Positions 1 through 5,999 of a stretch of 9,753 bases of DNA are shown in pieces. Source of the DNA: Caldivirga sp. UBA161 (GTDB taxonomy: Archaea; Thermoproteota; Thermoprotei; Thermoproteales; Thermocladiaceae); assembly GCF_002506515.1 (NCBI RefSeq), contig NZ_DAXS01000044.1:1-9753 (forward strand). The letters run 5' to 3'. The notes below the pieces were generated by a model, which saw only the letters and a list, made by a program, of their open reading frames with translations, was not told the origin of the DNA and did not search any database. Position 1 is the stretch's first letter. The number at the start of each line of letters is the position of its first letter. The translations under genes and the position numbers were made by a program.

Positions 1-12
1 GCCTCTTTATAA

Positions 13-474
13 CTACTTAAGCAGCTCTTCCTTGGCCTTAATTATCATCTCCTCAACATCCTTAATGTATTCCCTCACTGAATTAGAATCCAACCTATTC
101 TCATGAAAGCCCCATACATGAAGCAGGTAAGCTGATGACCAGCCCCTCCTACTCCAATCATATATTGAAGCCACTGATGATAAGTAATACGTATACCACC
201 TGCCCTCCCTTATGGCTAGTTGATACTCCTTCGTGTTTAATTTCTCAGCAAGCGCCTTTATAATTTCCTCAGCAGCCTTATATGCCTTCTCGCTGGCCTG
301 CATAACGTCACTTGCGTTCAGCCTCTCCTTGGCTTCAGTTATAAACTTCTCAGCAAGTTCAATTCTTAACCGTATCGACTCTGATGGGTCGTTACTCCTA
401 TTCCTTATGGCAATTATTATTAGGTCCTCAATGTCGATGCCATGTTCCTCAGCAATCCTAATTAACTCCTCCAT
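13..474 (-). CDS. PaREP1-family helical protein
   Basis: This 153-residue protein matches the pattern of the PaREP1 family, named from Pyrobaculum aerophilum and expanded in Thermoproteales. A short N-terminal helix (1-25) is followed by the family core: DP at 29-30, the ELAEKFITEAKERL helix (39-52) and QASEKAYKAAEEIIKALAE (59-77). An aromatic-rich segment follows, with GRWYTYYL (91-98) and SAYLLHVWGFHE (114-125), then a charged C-terminal helix ending in lysine. Family members are all-helical and considered HEPN-like in fold. Their biochemical role is not established, though many sit near toxin-antitoxin genes, as here with a HEPN/MNT pair about 390 bases upstream. The ATG start is supported by a TATA element about 25 bases upstream and the absence of a ribosome binding site. 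The length is typical and no damage is visible. I am confident of the family and make no claim about function. Confidence 0.85.
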   Translation of the reverse strand: MEELIRIAEEHGIDIEDLIIIAIRNRSNDPSESIRLRIELAEKFITEAKERLNASDVMQASEKAYKAAEEIIKALAEKLNTKEYQLAIREGRWYTYYLSSVASIYDWSRRGWSSAYLLHVWGFHENRLDSNSVREYIKDVEEMIIKAKEELLK

Positions 475-490
475 AGTATTCAGATACTAG

Positions 491-504
491 TTTTTATTTT
501 AAAC
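491..504 (-). promoter_or_regulatory. Box A promoter of the PaREP1 gene
   Basis: On the minus strand this reads GTTTAAAATAAAAA, centred about 25 bases upstream of the ATG at 474, the spacing expected for an archaeal TATA box driving a leaderless transcript. A small dyad, AGTAT-TCAG-ATACT (475-488), lies between the box and the start codon and would cover the transcription start. Whether it binds a repressor is not known. Confidence 0.5.
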
Positions 505-630
505 TCTTATGATATGTTCCTAATTGGGAAATTAAATTACGCTACATTATCTTAGTTGATTCCTTAATCATATAAGGCTAATTATTCCCACTGAGGATTA
601 GTTATGTATTTATAAGGTATTATAGGATTA

Positions 631-863
631 ATGCCAGTAACCACTATGATAATGCCTAAGGGATTAGTACCCTTGATCACCTACTGTAGCTGGTGTGGCT
701 GCCTATGAGATTATTAAGAAAGCTGGTTAAGAATACGTGCTGATGCTAAGGAATTCCCTTGAGACTAATGAAGGCGCTCAATGGTATGAGGATTAAGGTA
801 GGTATTGCTGATGTTAGAGCTCATAGGATTGAAAACTTCCTAATGCCTATAAAAGTGCATTAA
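631..863 (+). pseudogene. Probable decayed gene remnant
   Basis: No intact gene lies here, but protein-like pieces occur in adjoining plus-strand frames. One frame runs from ATG 631 (MPVTTMIMPKGLVP...) to a stop at 706-708. A second begins around 680 and reads PTVAGVAAYEIIKKAG, then an in-frame stop (728-730), then EYVLMLRNSLETNEGAQWYE up to 796. A third, from ATG 786, reads MRIKVGIADVRAHRIENFLM and stops at 861-863, against the end of the MNT gene. Two frame changes plus one internal stop are needed to join them. The last piece (GIADVRAHRIEN) faintly recalls the C-terminal end of cobalamin-independent methionine synthase, where a G(I/V)xDV...R(V/I)E pattern is common; this is a guess from memory. 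A TATA-like TTTATAAG (608-615) lies upstream. Alternatives are unrelated short ORFs or plain noncoding DNA. Confidence 0.35.
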
Positions 864-1205
864 TTAAATAATCCTAATCCAGTATTTAGACGCATCCCTA
901 AGCACGGCACTATACTGCAACCTCTCTAGGAATTCCTGTGGTGTCAATGGAATTACCTCAATAAAATGCTTAAGCCCTAAATCCCACTGAATCTTATTAA
1001 GGGCATCAAGCCTATTTAAGAACCCCATTCCCTCAAAATCTTCGGAAACTATAACTAAATCAATATCACTTGTCCTCAACCAATCACCCCTAGCGAAACT
1101 ACCAAATAAGTAGGCTTCCTTAACTTTAAATTGCTCATTAATCTTCCTTAAGAATAACTCAATGTCTCTAAGGGCCTCCCCCGGTATATTGCTTAGCATA
1201 CTCAA
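864..1205 (-). CDS. MNT-type minimal nucleotidyltransferase (presumed antitoxin)
   Basis: This 113-residue protein is a minimal nucleotidyltransferase of the DNA polymerase beta superfamily. The signature GSFARG...SDIDLVIV at 35-53 gives a perfect G-S-X10-D-X-D motif (G35, S36, D47, D49) for metal and nucleotide binding, and E83 in HFIEVIPLT sits where the third acidic residue is expected. All catalytic residues are therefore present. In known HEPN/MNT pairs (type VII toxin-antitoxin, for example MntA/HepT of Shewanella) the MNT protein transfers AMP to the HEPN ribonuclease and silences it; that role is inferred here. The gene overlaps the 3' end of the HEPN gene by 38 bases, so the two are presumably co-transcribed and translationally coupled. 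The start could be Met1 or Met3, both inside the overlap. Length is normal for the family. Confidence 0.85.
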   Translation of the reverse strand: MSMLSNIPGEALRDIELFLRKINEQFKVKEAYLFGSFARGDWLRTSDIDLVIVSEDFEGMGFLNRLDALNKIQWDLGLKHFIEVIPLTPQEFLERLQYSAVLRDASKYWIRII

Positions 1206-1572
1206 CTATCCTCTTCGCCAATTCTAAAGCTCTTCTGGCCTCAACCTCATCAACAGATTCACTGGGTAATCCACCTGCCGCATCAGGGTAACGCGTAACA
1301 GTATAGTACTTATTAAACACGTATAACTGATGCTCAAGATCACTTGGTAGCGTGAAGCCTGATTCCTTAAGCATCCTGTACAACTCCGTAATCGTATGAA
1401 TCTTAGGTGGTTCCTCCCTACGTACAATAAAAAACAATGCCTTAAGGGCTTCTTCAACAGCTTGCTGAGCATGAAAAGCAACCCTAAACCACCTACTAGC
1501 CTTAAGCATTATCTCAGCGTCAATTAAATCATCCTCAGCAGCCCTAATCCAAAGTAATGATTCCCTACGCAT
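1168..1572 (-). CDS. HEPN domain protein (presumed toxin of a HEPN/MNT pair)
   Basis: This 134-residue protein is a stand-alone HEPN domain. Helix 1 is ESLLWIRAAEDDLIDAEIML (4-23). The diagnostic second helix is RWFRVAFHAQQAVEEALKAL (27-46), with the FHAQQAxExALKAL pattern typical of the family. Later come HTITEL (59-64) and the YxxxRYPD motif (Y90, R94, Y95, P96, D97). An arginine is spaced from H34 as in the RX4-6H ribonuclease motif (R27...H34), but in many active HEPN proteins that motif lies further toward the C-terminus, so nuclease activity cannot be assumed. The gene is followed by an overlapping MNT gene, the standard two-gene arrangement. The ATG start is supported by a TATA element about 27 bases upstream. 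Related HEPN proteins act as RNases or bind nucleotides; the target here is unknown. Confidence 0.87.
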   Translation of the reverse strand: MRRESLLWIRAAEDDLIDAEIMLKASRWFRVAFHAQQAVEEALKALFFIVRREEPPKIHTITELYRMLKESGFTLPSDLEHQLYVFNKYYTVTRYPDAAGGLPSESVDEVEARRALELAKRIVEYAKQYTGGGP

Positions 1573-1575
1573 TAT

Positions 1576-1606
1576 GCATTAATGCGCTTAGGGTAATTAA
1601 AAATAG
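1576..1606 (-). promoter_or_regulatory. Promoter and palindrome upstream of the HEPN/MNT pair
   Basis: A TATA-like run on the minus strand (CTATTTTTAATTA, 1594-1606) is centred about 27 bases before the HEPN ATG at 1572, consistent with leaderless transcription. Between it and the start codon is a perfect 10-base palindrome, GCATTAATGC (1576-1585), just upstream of the expected transcription start. Toxin-antitoxin operons are often autoregulated at such sites, so it is a candidate operator, but a 10-base AT-rich palindrome can arise by chance. Confidence 0.4.
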
Positions 1607-1731
1607 TTTCAACAATACAGGGTAAGAGCCGCCTCCAAAGCCTAAAGAACCCACTCAATGCTCATTAGCCAATGGCTGAGGAGTAAGGTGAGGCAATGAG
1701 GCAGTAAACCCACCCTTAAAGAGGGGATAGT

Positions 1732-2892
1732 TCACTTTTTCACAACTCTAGGTATTAAGCCTGCCCTTATTGCGTGGTCTACTAGTATTATTGCTGTCAT
1801 TGCTTCTGCAGCTAGGATTGCCTTTGGGGCTGTGGATACATCATACCTACCTGTGAATGTTATTGATGTTTCAGCCATTTTCTCAAGGTTAACAGTCCTC
1901 TGAGGCTTCCTAATGCTTGGCGTTGGTTTGAAGGCTACCCTAAACCTAATTGATTCACCAATACTCATCCCACCAAGTAGGCCACCAACCCTATTAGTCT
2001 CAAGTCTTGGTCTGCCATCCTTAAGCACTATTTGATCATTAGCCTCACTACCCCTCATCCTAGCTAATTTAAAGCCTAGGCCGAATTCAATACCCGTGGC
2101 GCTTGGTATTGACATAACTGCCTTAGCTAAGTCAGCCTTAAGCTTATCGAAGACTGGTTCACCAAGCCCTGGAGGCACCTCAGTGGTTAATACTTCACCA
2201 ATACCCCCGACACTATCCCCCTCTGTGGCTGTTTTCACAAGAACTTCGGTTGCCTTCCTAACAGCTTCATCATCAACCATTGGTAGGGGTTTCTCCCAGG
2301 ACTTAACCACGTCGCTGAATGTGTAATCATCCCTACTTATTGATACACCCCCAAGCTCAATGAGGTGGCTTGAGACATCAACGTTAATAACTTGGTTAAG
2401 TATAGCCTTAGCCACAGCCCCCGCCGCAATCCTAGCCACAGTCTCCCTACCACTCGCCCTACCCCCACCCCTAAAGTCGTAGAGCCTACCGAACTTCAGG
2501 TACCAGGCTAAGTCAGCGTGGCCTGGCCTTGGCTTCATCCAAATATCCATGTAGTAATCCGACTTAGCCCTCCTATTCCACACCACTATGGCAACTGGAG
2601 TACCTGTGGTTAATTCATCCTTAACCCCTGAAAGCACTTGAAAATCCTCATCCTCGCACCTCGGGTTTAAAACAGGTATGTGGCAGAACCTCCTCCTATT
2701 AAGCTCACTCCTAATGTAATCCTCACTCAATTGAATGCCGGCTGGAACACCATCTATGACCACGCCCACTGCTGGTCCATGGCTCTCACCGAAGGTGGTT
2801 ACCCTGAAGGCCACTCCAATACTACTCACAGGTAACGCCTTAGGCTTAAGGGATTTTAACAACTGCGTGGCTGCATTAGGATAATTAGGCAA
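1732..2892 (-). CDS. aroC: Chorismate synthase
   Basis: Chorismate synthase converts 5-enolpyruvylshikimate-3-phosphate to chorismate, the branch point to phenylalanine, tyrosine, tryptophan and folate-type compounds, using reduced FMN in the cytoplasm. The diagnostic FRVTTFGESHG (29-39) is followed by RRRFCHIPVLNPRCEDEDF (66-84), the conserved histidine block RPGHADLAW (122-130), FRGGGRASGRETVARIAAG (140-158) and a C-terminal segment with NRVGGLLGGMSIG and PKAILAAEAMTAIILVDH. The core is intact. The listed start is a TTG (2890-2892), 21 bases after the stop of the GlmU-like gene. Most family members begin about 15 residues before GESHG, so a GTG at 2827-2829 (residue 22, 365 residues) is an equally good start, and no ribosome binding site decides between them. 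It is the last gene of the glmS run. Other shikimate genes are not in view. Confidence 0.96.
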   Translation of the reverse strand: MPNYPNAATQLLKSLKPKALPVSSIGVAFRVTTFGESHGPAVGVVIDGVPAGIQLSEDYIRSELNRRRFCHIPVLNPRCEDEDFQVLSGVKDELTTGTPVAIVVWNRRAKSDYYMDIWMKPRPGHADLAWYLKFGRLYDFRGGGRASGRETVARIAAGAVAKAILNQVINVDVSSHLIELGGVSISRDDYTFSDVVKSWEKPLPMVDDEAVRKATEVLVKTATEGDSVGGIGEVLTTEVPPGLGEPVFDKLKADLAKAVMSIPSATGIEFGLGFKLARMRGSEANDQIVLKDGRPRLETNRVGGLLGGMSIGESIRFRVAFKPTPSIRKPQRTVNLEKMAETSITFTGRYDVSTAPKAILAAEAMTAIILVDHAIRAGLIPRVVKK

Positions 2893-2913
2893 GTTGAAAT
2901 ACGCCTAATACCC

Positions 2914-3987
2914 TTAACCATAGTATGTTAGAGGATTAATCACTTCCCCTGGCTTAACCACACTACTTGGCTTAATGACACTATTAGCACCAACCCTAGC
3001 GCCTCCACCTATCACCACCCCAATCTTCCTACCTAGTGTTGTTGTTAATGTTACGACACCCGGCTCCACAACGGCCCTTGGGCCTATTAATGAGGCGCCT
3101 ATGAATGATCCCCTACCCACCGTTGCCCTAGGCCCCACCAATGATTCAGTTACCTCAGCGTTGGCGCCTATTACCGCCCCCTCCTCAATGGAGGTGTGGT
3201 TCCTAAGCAATGCCCCAGTACCCACGTAAGCCCCCTTACCAACGTACACTGGCCCCCTTAATGTGCAGTTGTGGTCAAGAACCGCGTCATCATCAATGAC
3301 CACTAGGCCCTCTATTGATGCCTTCGGCGATATTTTAGCCTTAGTGGATATTGTGGATTCCCTTAAGCCTGAGAGTAGGTTCCTGGTTAAGTCAAGTAGG
3401 CTCCAGGGTGAGTTAATTCTAGTGAACCAGCCATTCCATAGATGGACACCAGCCTTAATACTACCCCAGTTTAATTCACCCTTAGCTTCAACCGCATCAC
3501 GTTCAATAACCATTAGGTTTAGGAATAGGTAACCAGGCCCCATACCACTGCCTAAGCCCATAACCCTGCCCTCACCGTTAACTTGAATCATTACTCCACC
3601 GGAAACGTTCTCAACAGCCGTAACTAGCATTGTTGCATCATAGCCCATTGATAGGTGCGTGTTGAGTAAGGCCTCATAGGCCTCCCTCGGAACATAGTAC
3701 TCTGTTGAGGAGAACACTATTGTGGATCCCCTTGGTGTTTCCTTAATAATTGATGCTAATGTGCTCCAGTAGTCATTACTTAGGCTCCTTAATTCAACCC
3801 CCTCAACGTTAACATTATCTTCAACAGCCGCAAGGACCCTGAGTGCGCCGATTGACCTTAAATTATCCGCAACGTGAGTTAGGAGTGGCTTACCCATAAC
3901 GTTAACCATGGGTTTCGGCTCATTACTTAGGCTCCTTAATTCAACCCCATTAGGTGCGAAGACTACTCCTATTAAGCTCCCCCTCAT
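2914..3987 (-). CDS. GlmU-like sugar nucleotidyltransferase/acetyltransferase with altered active sites
   Basis: This 357-residue protein has the two-domain layout of archaeal GlmU-type enzymes, which make UDP-GlcNAc from glucosamine-1-phosphate. Residues 1-205 are a nucleotidyltransferase-like Rossmann domain, anchored by EPKPMVNVMGKPLLTHVADNL (23-43) and the NSPWSLLDLTRNLL element (192-205). Residues 213-348 are a left-handed beta-helix of hexapeptide repeats (GPVYVGKGAYVG, GVVIGGGARVG). The usual glycine-rich LAAGxGTRLxPLT loop is replaced by FAPNGVELRSLSN (10-22), and the metal-binding aspartate expected around residues 91-97 is missing (IVFSSTEYYV). In the beta-helix, the stretch matching the acetyltransferase IPHLxYVGDS segment reads VGRGSFIGAS (290-299), with no histidine. 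A 29-base exact repeat lies inside the first domain. It follows glmS by 46 bases. It may be a pseudoenzyme, a regulatory partner or an enzyme of changed specificity. The fold is secure; activity is doubtful. Confidence 0.8.
   Translation of the reverse strand: MRGSLIGVVFAPNGVELRSLSNEPKPMVNVMGKPLLTHVADNLRSIGALRVLAAVEDNVNVEGVELRSLSNDYWSTLASIIKETPRGSTIVFSSTEYYVPREAYEALLNTHLSMGYDATMLVTAVENVSGGVMIQVNGEGRVMGLGSGMGPGYLFLNLMVIERDAVEAKGELNWGSIKAGVHLWNGWFTRINSPWSLLDLTRNLLSGLRESTISTKAKISPKASIEGLVVIDDDAVLDHNCTLRGPVYVGKGAYVGTGALLRNHTSIEEGAVIGANAEVTESLVGPRATVGRGSFIGASLIGPRAVVEPGVVTLTTTLGRKIGVVIGGGARVGANSVIKPSSVVKPGEVINPLTYYG
3773..3801. repeat. 29-base direct repeat, copy A (inside the GlmU-like gene)
   Basis: This is an exact copy of 3920-3948, offset by 147 bases (49 codons), so both copies are read in the same codon phase. 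On the coding strand it encodes GVELRSLSN at residues 63-71 plus the first two bases of the next codon. In related enzymes this region corresponds to the strand before the QxxPLGTA-like segment. Confidence 0.95.
3920..3948. repeat. 29-base direct repeat, copy B (inside the GlmU-like gene)
   Basis: This is identical to 3773-3801 over 29 bases. It encodes GVELRSLSN at residues 14-22, exactly where GlmU-type and other sugar nucleotidyltransferases carry the glycine-rich GxGTRLxPLT nucleotide-binding loop. The bases diverge immediately on both sides, so the copied segment is sharply bounded. Confidence 0.95.
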
Positions 3988-4033
3988 TGTGTATTAAGCC
4001 GCTTAAGTCTTAATAACATTACGCCCCCTCAAG

Positions 4034-5860
4034 CTACTCCACAGTGACGGTTTTAGCCAGGTTCCTTGGCTTATCAGGGTCATAACCCCTTAATACTGCT
4101 GTGTGGTAAGCCAGTAATTGCAGTGGTATGGATTGAATAATGGTGAGTAGGTAAGGTGAGGCATTAGGGGTTTGAATAACCTCCGTGAAGACCTTACCCA
4201 ACCTAGCGTAGTGCCTCCTCGGTAAGATACCTATTGTGTAGGCCCCCCTAGCCGCCATCTCCATTACGTTGCCCTCAAGGGGATCTAAGTAATCATCATC
4301 AATGACCGTGAATACTACTGGAAATTCCTGATTAACTAAGGCTATTGGGCCATGCTTACTTTCACCCGCTGGGTAAGCCTCAGCGTGAATGTAGGCAACC
4401 TCCTTCACCTTAAGCGCCCCCTCCATGGCTATGGGTAATCCAATACCCCTACTCAAGTAGTATGCACTGGCCTTAACCGCAAGTTTACTGGCAATGTGCC
4501 TAACCCTAGCCTCAGCGTTGATTATCATTGTGTTAACAAGATCAGGCACCTGCTCAAGCTCATTCATCACTAAGCTATAAGCCTCCCTACCCATACCTCC
4601 ACTGTGTAATGCAGCGTTAGCAGCTAATGCAGTGAGGATCATTAATTGGGTTGTGAAGGTTTTAGTGGCTGCCACACCAATCTCAGGCCCAGCACTGGTG
4701 TATAATTGGTAATCACTCTCCCTAGGTATTGTACTATCCACAACGTTTGAAACAGCCAGAACCCTAGCTCCCCTCTCCTTGAAGACTCTTGCAGCCATTA
4801 GGGTGTCTATTGTCTCGCCTGATTGAGAAATGGCAACTAGTACATCACCCTCCCTAACCAGCTTAACGTACTTCCTGTACTCGGAGGAATTGAAGGCATG
4901 AGTATCTAAGCCTGCTAAACTAGCCAGTAAGTAATCCAGCACCAACCCAGCATGGTATGATGTGCCGCTGGCCGTTATGAAAACCCTCCTAGCCTCAGCA
5001 ATGGCCTTACCCAACTTACTAACGTAATCCATGTCTAATCCAGCCCAAGTCTCCCTAAGGGCCCTGGGTTGTTCATGAATCTCCTTAAGCATGAAGTGTG
5101 GGTAACCCTCCTTACCCGCTGATTCAGGGCTCCAATTAATTACCCTAACCCTATCCTCTACGTTAATTGGTTCACCGTCCCTCTCAATGTAGATGCTGCT
5201 TGGTGTTAAGTAACCGTACTCGCCGTCGTGAAGGGTTATGACCCTGTTTGTGTAGCTTAGGAATGCAGGTATGTCACTTGCCAGGAAATTGAAGCCCTCA
5301 CCCACCCCTATTACTAATGGTGACACGTTCCTAGCGAAGAAAACCTTATCAGGTTCGTGGGAGTATAGTAGGGCTATGGCGTATGAACCCTTAAGCCTTC
5401 TAATGGTTTCCCTTAAAGCTACTAGGGCTGGTAAACCAGCCTTAACGTAATCCTCAAACAAGTGTGCTATTACTTCAGTGTCAGTGTCACTGATGAACCT
5501 ATGCCCCCTTGCTATTAACTGCCCCTTAAGCTCCCTATAATTAGCTATAATACCATTGTGGACAACCGCAACCTCACCAGTGCAGTCAACGTGAGGGTGG
5601 GCATTCTCATCACTTGGCTTACCGTGGGTTGCCCACCTGGTGTGGCCAATACCACTTAGGCCATCTAATGCCGTGAAGTTGAACTTAGCGTCAACCTCAT
5701 GAATCTTCCCCTTACCCTTCCTAATGGTAATCCCCCCAACCCCAGCCACTGCAATGCCTGCTGAATCATAACCCCTATACTCAAGCCTCTCAAGGCACCT
5801 CTTAAGCGCTGAACCAAGCCTCTCACCAATGTTACCAGCTACACCTACAATACCGCACAC
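4034..5860 (-). CDS. glmS: Glutamine--fructose-6-phosphate aminotransferase (isomerizing)
   Basis: GlmS makes glucosamine-6-phosphate from fructose-6-phosphate and glutamine, the committed step to amino sugars, in the cytoplasm. At 608 residues it has the usual length (the E. coli enzyme is 609). The N-terminal glutaminase domain begins MCGIVGVAGN, with Cys2 as the nucleophile, and carries GHTRWATHGKPSDENAHPH and HNGIIANYRELK. Two SIS domains follow: the first has TASGTSYHAG, ISQSGETIDT and GVAATKTFTTQL; the second has the YLSRGIGLPIAMEGALKVKE run and ESKHGPIALV. The C-terminus, GYDPDKPRNLAKTVTVE, is the conserved tail that closes the active site. All expected catalytic motifs are present. 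The start is GTG (5858-5860), fixed by the obligatory Cys2, and a box A lies about 28 bases upstream. It is first in the run glmS, GlmU-like, aroC. No riboswitch or ribozyme is seen. Confidence 0.98.
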   Translation of the reverse strand: MCGIVGVAGNIGERLGSALKRCLERLEYRGYDSAGIAVAGVGGITIRKGKGKIHEVDAKFNFTALDGLSGIGHTRWATHGKPSDENAHPHVDCTGEVAVVHNGIIANYRELKGQLIARGHRFISDTDTEVIAHLFEDYVKAGLPALVALRETIRRLKGSYAIALLYSHEPDKVFFARNVSPLVIGVGEGFNFLASDIPAFLSYTNRVITLHDGEYGYLTPSSIYIERDGEPINVEDRVRVINWSPESAGKEGYPHFMLKEIHEQPRALRETWAGLDMDYVSKLGKAIAEARRVFITASGTSYHAGLVLDYLLASLAGLDTHAFNSSEYRKYVKLVREGDVLVAISQSGETIDTLMAARVFKERGARVLAVSNVVDSTIPRESDYQLYTSAGPEIGVAATKTFTTQLMILTALAANAALHSGGMGREAYSLVMNELEQVPDLVNTMIINAEARVRHIASKLAVKASAYYLSRGIGLPIAMEGALKVKEVAYIHAEAYPAGESKHGPIALVNQEFPVVFTVIDDDYLDPLEGNVMEMAARGAYTIGILPRRHYARLGKVFTEVIQTPNASPYLLTIIQSIPLQLLAYHTAVLRGYDPDKPRNLAKTVTVE

Positions 5861-5881
5861 GCGTCCCCTACTTTGCTTATT

Positions 5882-5892
5882 AATTTAAATTT
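5882..5892 (-). promoter_or_regulatory. Box A promoter of glmS
   Basis: On the minus strand GGTAAATTTAAATTA gives a BRE/TATA-like element centred about 27 bases before the GTG start of glmS, which implies a leaderless or nearly leaderless mRNA. This is probably the main promoter for all three genes down to aroC. A purine stretch (TAGGGGAC) just before the GTG could act as a weak ribosome binding site but lies very close to the start. Confidence 0.6.
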
Positions 5893-5903
5893 ACCTTAAC
5901 TAA

Positions 5904-5931
5904 GCCTAGTTAGTTTAATAAACTCCTAGGC
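5904..5931. promoter_or_regulatory. Dyad-symmetric element over the sRNA box A
   Basis: GCCTAG (5904-5909) pairs with CTAGGC (5926-5931), and inside it AGTTT (5912-5916) pairs with AAACT (5920-5924), with an AAT centre and one small asymmetric bulge. The centre TTTAATAAA (5914-5922) lies about 25 bases before the expected 5' end of the C/D sRNA, so it reads as that RNA's TATA box embedded in an inverted repeat. It could be an operator, or the symmetry could be incidental to an AT-rich promoter. It lies upstream of both divergent genes and is unlikely to be a terminator. Confidence 0.45.
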
Positions 5932-5940
5932 ACTTGAACC

Positions 5941-5999
5941 ATGGATGATGAGTGGGAGACCTCGCCGGATTGGTGGCGAATTTGCCGAGTGCTGATGGT
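5941..5999 (+). ncRNA. C/D box sRNA (2'-O-methylation guide)
   Basis: The segment has the four boxes of an archaeal C/D sRNA in order and at the right spacing. Box C is ATGATGA (5945-5951), then 14 bases to a D' variant CGGA (5966-5969), 3 bases to a C' variant GTGGCGA (5973-5979), then exactly 12 bases to a perfect box D CTGA (5992-5995). The D guide, ATTTGCCGAGTG (5980-5991), is complementary to ACUCGGCAAAU, which matches my memory of the archaeal 23S rRNA segment just before the conserved CCGUAACUUCGGGAGAAGG block. By the box D plus five rule the target would be the C in ACUC. I could not assign the D' guide. These RNAs assemble with L7Ae, Nop5 and fibrillarin. A TATA-like element sits about 25 bases upstream and a T-run follows at 6012-6015. 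The ends are approximate. Confidence 0.72.

Noticed and set aside
233..490. Plus-strand open frame of 85 codons
   Set aside because: It lies antisense to the PaREP1 gene, has a low-complexity Ser/Ala/Ile composition and no promoter; the opposite strand has clear family motifs.
721..820. C/D sRNA around GCTGATGC and TTGAGAC
   Set aside because: Boxes depart from consensus at several positions and spacings are wrong; the decayed-gene reading fits better.
1573..1731. Possible sRNA or terminator between aroC and HEPN (near-repeat TGAGGCAATGAGGCA, a CTGA at about 1677)
   Set aside because: No box C at a proper distance on either strand, no stable hairpin followed by a T-run; only the HEPN promoter is supported.
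2975..3532. Two plus-strand open frames opposite the GlmU-like gene
   Set aside because: They mirror the hexapeptide repeats and codon bias of the minus-strand gene and show no domain pattern of their own.
3988..4033. Separate promoter for the GlmU-like gene (TTATTAAG on the minus strand)
   Set aside because: The spacer is only 46 bases, the A/T element is weak, and same-strand co-transcription with glmS is the simpler explanation.
5861..5900. glmS riboswitch or ribozyme
   Set aside because: That element is known from bacteria, and the space before the GTG here is too short and is explained by a TATA box and leaderless start.
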